Assembly: GCA_021568835.1 (NCBI GenBank)
Contig: JAKGSH010000010.1
Location: 4,774,001-4,838,000, forward strand
Source of the DNA: Streptomyces sp. Tue 6430
Lineage (GTDB): Bacteria > Actinomycetota > Actinomycetes > Streptomycetales > Streptomycetaceae
DNA length: 64,000 nt
Direction of reading: 5' to 3'
Position numbers and translations under genes: made by a program. The notes beneath the pieces are model-generated. The model was not told where the DNA came from. It did not search any database and saw only the letters and a program-made list of their open reading frames with translations. Shown piece after piece: positions 61,779-64,000 of this stretch. Within the stretch, counting starts at the first letter, position 1, and each line of letters opens with the position of its first letter.

Positions 61779-64000
61779 CCACCAGCAGCGGCGGCGCGTG
61801 CTCGCCCTCGACGGTGGTCAGGGACAGCACCGCGTGCCCCGGCGGCACCTCGTGCGCCAGCTGCGACGCCGACCACCGCTCCCGCTCCACCTGGCGCACG
61901 GTCACCGCGTCCGTGGTCACGGCCTTGCCGGTGACCAGCTTCCGCAGGGCGTGCAGGGCCCGGGTCATCGGCTGGTCGGCGAAGACGGTGTGCTGGGCGA
62001 CCTCCGTCGTCTCCACCCACTCGGTGCCCCAGGTCCGCGCGAACCGACTGCCGTCCCAGGTGGTGATCCCGCAGAACGCCATCCGGCAGCCGACGGCCCC
62101 GTACAGCGGGCCGTGCAGGGCTTCGGGCACGTCGGCGACCGTGCGCAGCGACAGCAGCACGCCCGCGTTCTGCGAGCGCAGCCGCTGGATCCGGCGCACC
62201 GACCCGGCGGTCACCGCGCCCGTCGCGTCGTCGAGGACCAGGGCGGCGAAGTGCGTGCGCCCCGCCTCCCGCACGACCGCGTGGAACTGGGCGAGGACCA
62301 GCCGGGTGATCAGCCGGCCGGCCTCCTCGTGGCCGCGCTCGGGCAGGTCCACGCGCACCCGCAGCGGATGGTGGGCGACGGCCCGCAGGGAGAACGCCCG
62401 GTGCGACCCGCTCCCCGCCCCGTCGGCCCCGCCCGCCTCGCCGTTCCCACCGTTCCCACCGTTCCCGCCGTTCCCGCCGAGGAACCCGGCGAACACCGGC
62501 CGGTTCAGCAGCGCCAGCCGGTCGGCGAGGGCCCGGCCCGGGTCGCCGGGCGCGCCCGCCTGCCGGACGCGCGCGTCCAGCTCGCGGCGCATGACCTCGT
62601 CCCCGGCCACGGCCTCGCGCAGCGCGGACAGCGCCGTCGGCTCGCCCTCCAGCAGCTCGCGCAGGACCGGCAGCGCGGGGAAGCGGCCGTGCACGGCCCG
62701 GTAGGGGCCGAGGAGCTGGGCGAGGGCGGTGGCCGCGCCCTGGGCGCCCACCGTGTCGAGGTCGCCCACCAGCGCCTCGGCGAGGACGGCGGCGGCCTCG
62801 TCGGCGTCGTCGGACTCGGCGTACGGGTCGAGGTCGTGCACCGACGCGGGGTCCCCGATCCGGACGATCACGTCGAAGGCGGAGTCCGTGGCGAGCGGGC
62901 TCCCGGCCGAGGAGACGGCGACGAGCGCGCACGACCCGGTGAGCGCCTGGAGGGCCAGCGCCTCGACGACCGGCTCCACCAGCGTCCGCGTCTTGCCCGA
63001 GCCGGACGGGCCGACCGCGAGCAGCGAGGTGCCCAGCACGTCCGGGCCGAGCGCGGCGCCCGCGTCGTGGTAGGCCGCCGGGGCGCGCTCGGCGGCCACC
63101 CACCGCCCGATGCGCACCTGGTGCGCGAGCAGGTCGTGGCGCCCGGTGCGCCGCGGCAGGTCGCGGGAGCCGGAGGGGTGGGTCCAGGCGGCCCCGGCCT
63201 GCCGCAGCACGGTCTCGCGGAAGTCCGGACGGCCCGTCGTCCACGCGCGCGTGACGCGCGCGCAGTCGACGTCGTTCATCCGCCCGGCCGCGACCTCGGC
63301 GGTCAGCACGTCGGCCGCCTCGTGCTGTCCGGCGTCCCGCAGCTCCGGCCACCCGGCACGCGGCCGCTCGACGGGAACGGGCGTGCCGGGACCGGCGGCC
63401 GCGCGCCGGGCGGCGAGCCGTTCCCGCAGGTACGGCCACCAGCCGCCGACCAGCGCGAACGGCCACACCACGAGCAGGGTCACCACCGTGTACAGCGCGT
63501 CGGTGAACAGCCGGGAGGCGAACAGGTCGTAGCCGCCGGCGATCAGGGCGACGAGGGAGAACAGCGGGTCGACGACGGGCAGCGGGTCCCAGCCCACTCC
63601 CGGGAAGGCGCTCGGGAACACGAAGCTCAGCGCGACCAGGGCGCCCAGCAGCCCGAGCAGCGCCCGCGCGGGCTGCGGCCGACGGCCGACGAAGTGACGT
63701 ACGACGTCGGACCAGCTGCCCAGCCGCCCCATGGCGTACACCAGGACGGCGAAGAAGACGCCGTCGTAGACCACCCGGGCCTCGGCGCCCTCCATGGTCT
63801 TCGGGGAGGCGAGCGTGCCGCCCCACCACCAGTCGTCCGGGGTGAACAGGCGCAGCGGCGCGAACTGGTAGGGCAGGCCGCCCCGGCGCCACAGCGACCA
63901 CAGCACCAGCGCCACCACCAGCGGGACGAACAGGCCGACGACGGTGACGGGCGCGAGCCGCTCGGCCGGCCGCGCGTCCTTCGGCAGCCGGTACCCGAAC
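61765..64000 (-). CDS. VirD4/TraG-like ATP-binding membrane protein (5' end outside window)
   Basis: The minus-strand frame is open from the window edge at 64000, reading FGYRLPKDARPAERLAP, to the stop at 61765, at least 745 residues; the true start is outside. Membrane segments lie at the N-terminal side (TVVGLFVPLVVALVLWSLW; ALLGLLGALVALSFVFPSAF; LYTVVTLLVVWPFALVGGWW). A motor domain follows with Walker A GPSGSGKTRTLVEPVVEALA and a Walker B-like FAALVLDDATGAV. A Gly-Asn repeat (GGNGGNGGNGGNGEAGG) interrupts it. It resembles type IV coupling proteins (VirD4/TraG), but no relaxase, integrase or pilus genes are near. Chromosomal copies of this kind are usual in Streptomyces and their role is unknown. 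Confidence 0.82.
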   Translation of the reverse strand, partial: FGYRLPKDARPAERLAPVTVVGLFVPLVVALVLWSLWRRGGLPYQFAPLRLFTPDDWWWGGTLASPKTMEGAEARVVYDGVFFAVLVYAMGRLGSWSDVVRHFVGRRPQPARALLGLLGALVALSFVFPSAFPGVGWDPLPVVDPLFSLVALIAGGYDLFASRLFTDALYTVVTLLVVWPFALVGGWWPYLRERLAARRAAAGPGTPVPVERPRAGWPELRDAGQHEAADVLTAEVAAGRMNDVDCARVTRAWTTGRPDFRETVLRQAGAAWTHPSGSRDLPRRTGRHDLLAHQVRIGRWVAAERAPAAYHDAGAALGPDVLGTSLLAVGPSGSGKTRTLVEPVVEALALQALTGSCALVAVSSAGSPLATDSAFDVIVRIGDPASVHDLDPYAESDDADEAAAVLAEALVGDLDTVGAQGAATALAQLLGPYRAVHGRFPALPVLRELLEGEPTALSALREAVAGDEVMRRELDARVRQAGAPGDPGRALADRLALLNRPVFAGFLGGNGGNGGNGGNGEAGGADGAGSGSHRAFSLRAVAHHPLRVRVDLPERGHEEAGRLITRLVLAQFHAVVREAGRTHFAALVLDDATGAVTAGSVRRIQRLRSQNAGVLLSLRTVADVPEALHGPLYGAVGCRMAFCGITTWDGSRFARTWGTEWVETTEVAQHTVFADQPMTRALHALRKLVTGKAVTTDAVTVRQVERERWSASQLAHEVPPGHAVLSLTTVEGEHAPPLLVDLRG

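Overview
This is a chromosomal core segment of a Streptomyces (very high G+C, GTG/TTG starts, many leaderless starts). The identifying features are four tandem type I signal peptidase genes after rplS, the sporulation sigma factor gene whiG after dprA, and the block rpsB-tsf-pyrH-frr-cdsA-rlmN. From memory, the order resembles the glnD-to-polyamine region of S. coelicolor (about SCO5585 to SCO5675). I could not run a comparison, and the species is unknown.

Layout. 1-6.1 kb: glnD (5' end outside the window), ffh, ftsH. 6.2-8.4 kb: a methyltransferase, a decayed second prolyl-tRNA synthetase fragment, and a SprT-like metalloprotein. 8.7-11.5 kb: rpsP-khpA-rimM-trmD-rplS. 11.5-15.6 kb: sipW/X/Y/Z and a Nudix gene. 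15.7-21.8 kb: DUF2469, yraN, a yifB-like gene, dprA, whiG, a TetR regulator and a degenerate LytM protein. 22.1-29.1 kb: rpsB, tsf, pyrH, frr, cdsA, a Nudix remnant, rlmN. 29.2-33.2 kb: a TPP riboswitch followed by a thiamine ABC transporter. 33.2-37.9 kb: a maleylpyruvate isomerase-family enzyme, an LAETG-type surface protein, a VOC protein, and an ABC exporter with an unusual ATPase. 38.1-41.6 kb: diamine aminotransferase, Lrp regulator and aminoaldehyde dehydrogenase. 41.8-43.8 kb: a tightly overlapping cassette of small surface protein, class F sortase, ECF sigma factor and a one-helix membrane protein. 44.2-47.2 kb: an SLC13/ArsB-type permease, a His-rich secreted protein and a four-helix membrane protein, with two CsoR-like G-tract palindromes and a separate 12-bp palindromic promoter between the last two. 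47.2-52.4 kb: a DD-peptidase-like serine hydrolase, GDPD, an adenosine-deaminase-family enzyme (probably menaquinone pathway), a DUF4190 protein and a NADAR protein. 52.5-61.5 kb: a polyamine locus (dehydrogenase, Pot-type ABC importer, FAD oxidase, PucR regulator). 61.8-64 kb: a VirD4/TraG-like ATPase running off the window.

The genes fall into working groups: translation and protein export; sporulation control and competence-like DNA processing; thiamine uptake under riboswitch control; and polyamine uptake and breakdown to GABA/succinate-type products, split over two sites (38-41 kb and 52-61 kb).

A warning for any user: sixteen genes, including essential ones (tsf) and rimM, whiG and rlmN, are broken by twenty single-base frameshifts. 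All are apparent deletions at or beside runs of C or G. Restoring one base at each recovers a full-length family member; whiG needs three. I read these as base-calling or assembly errors, and the affected genes are annotated over their full intended span.
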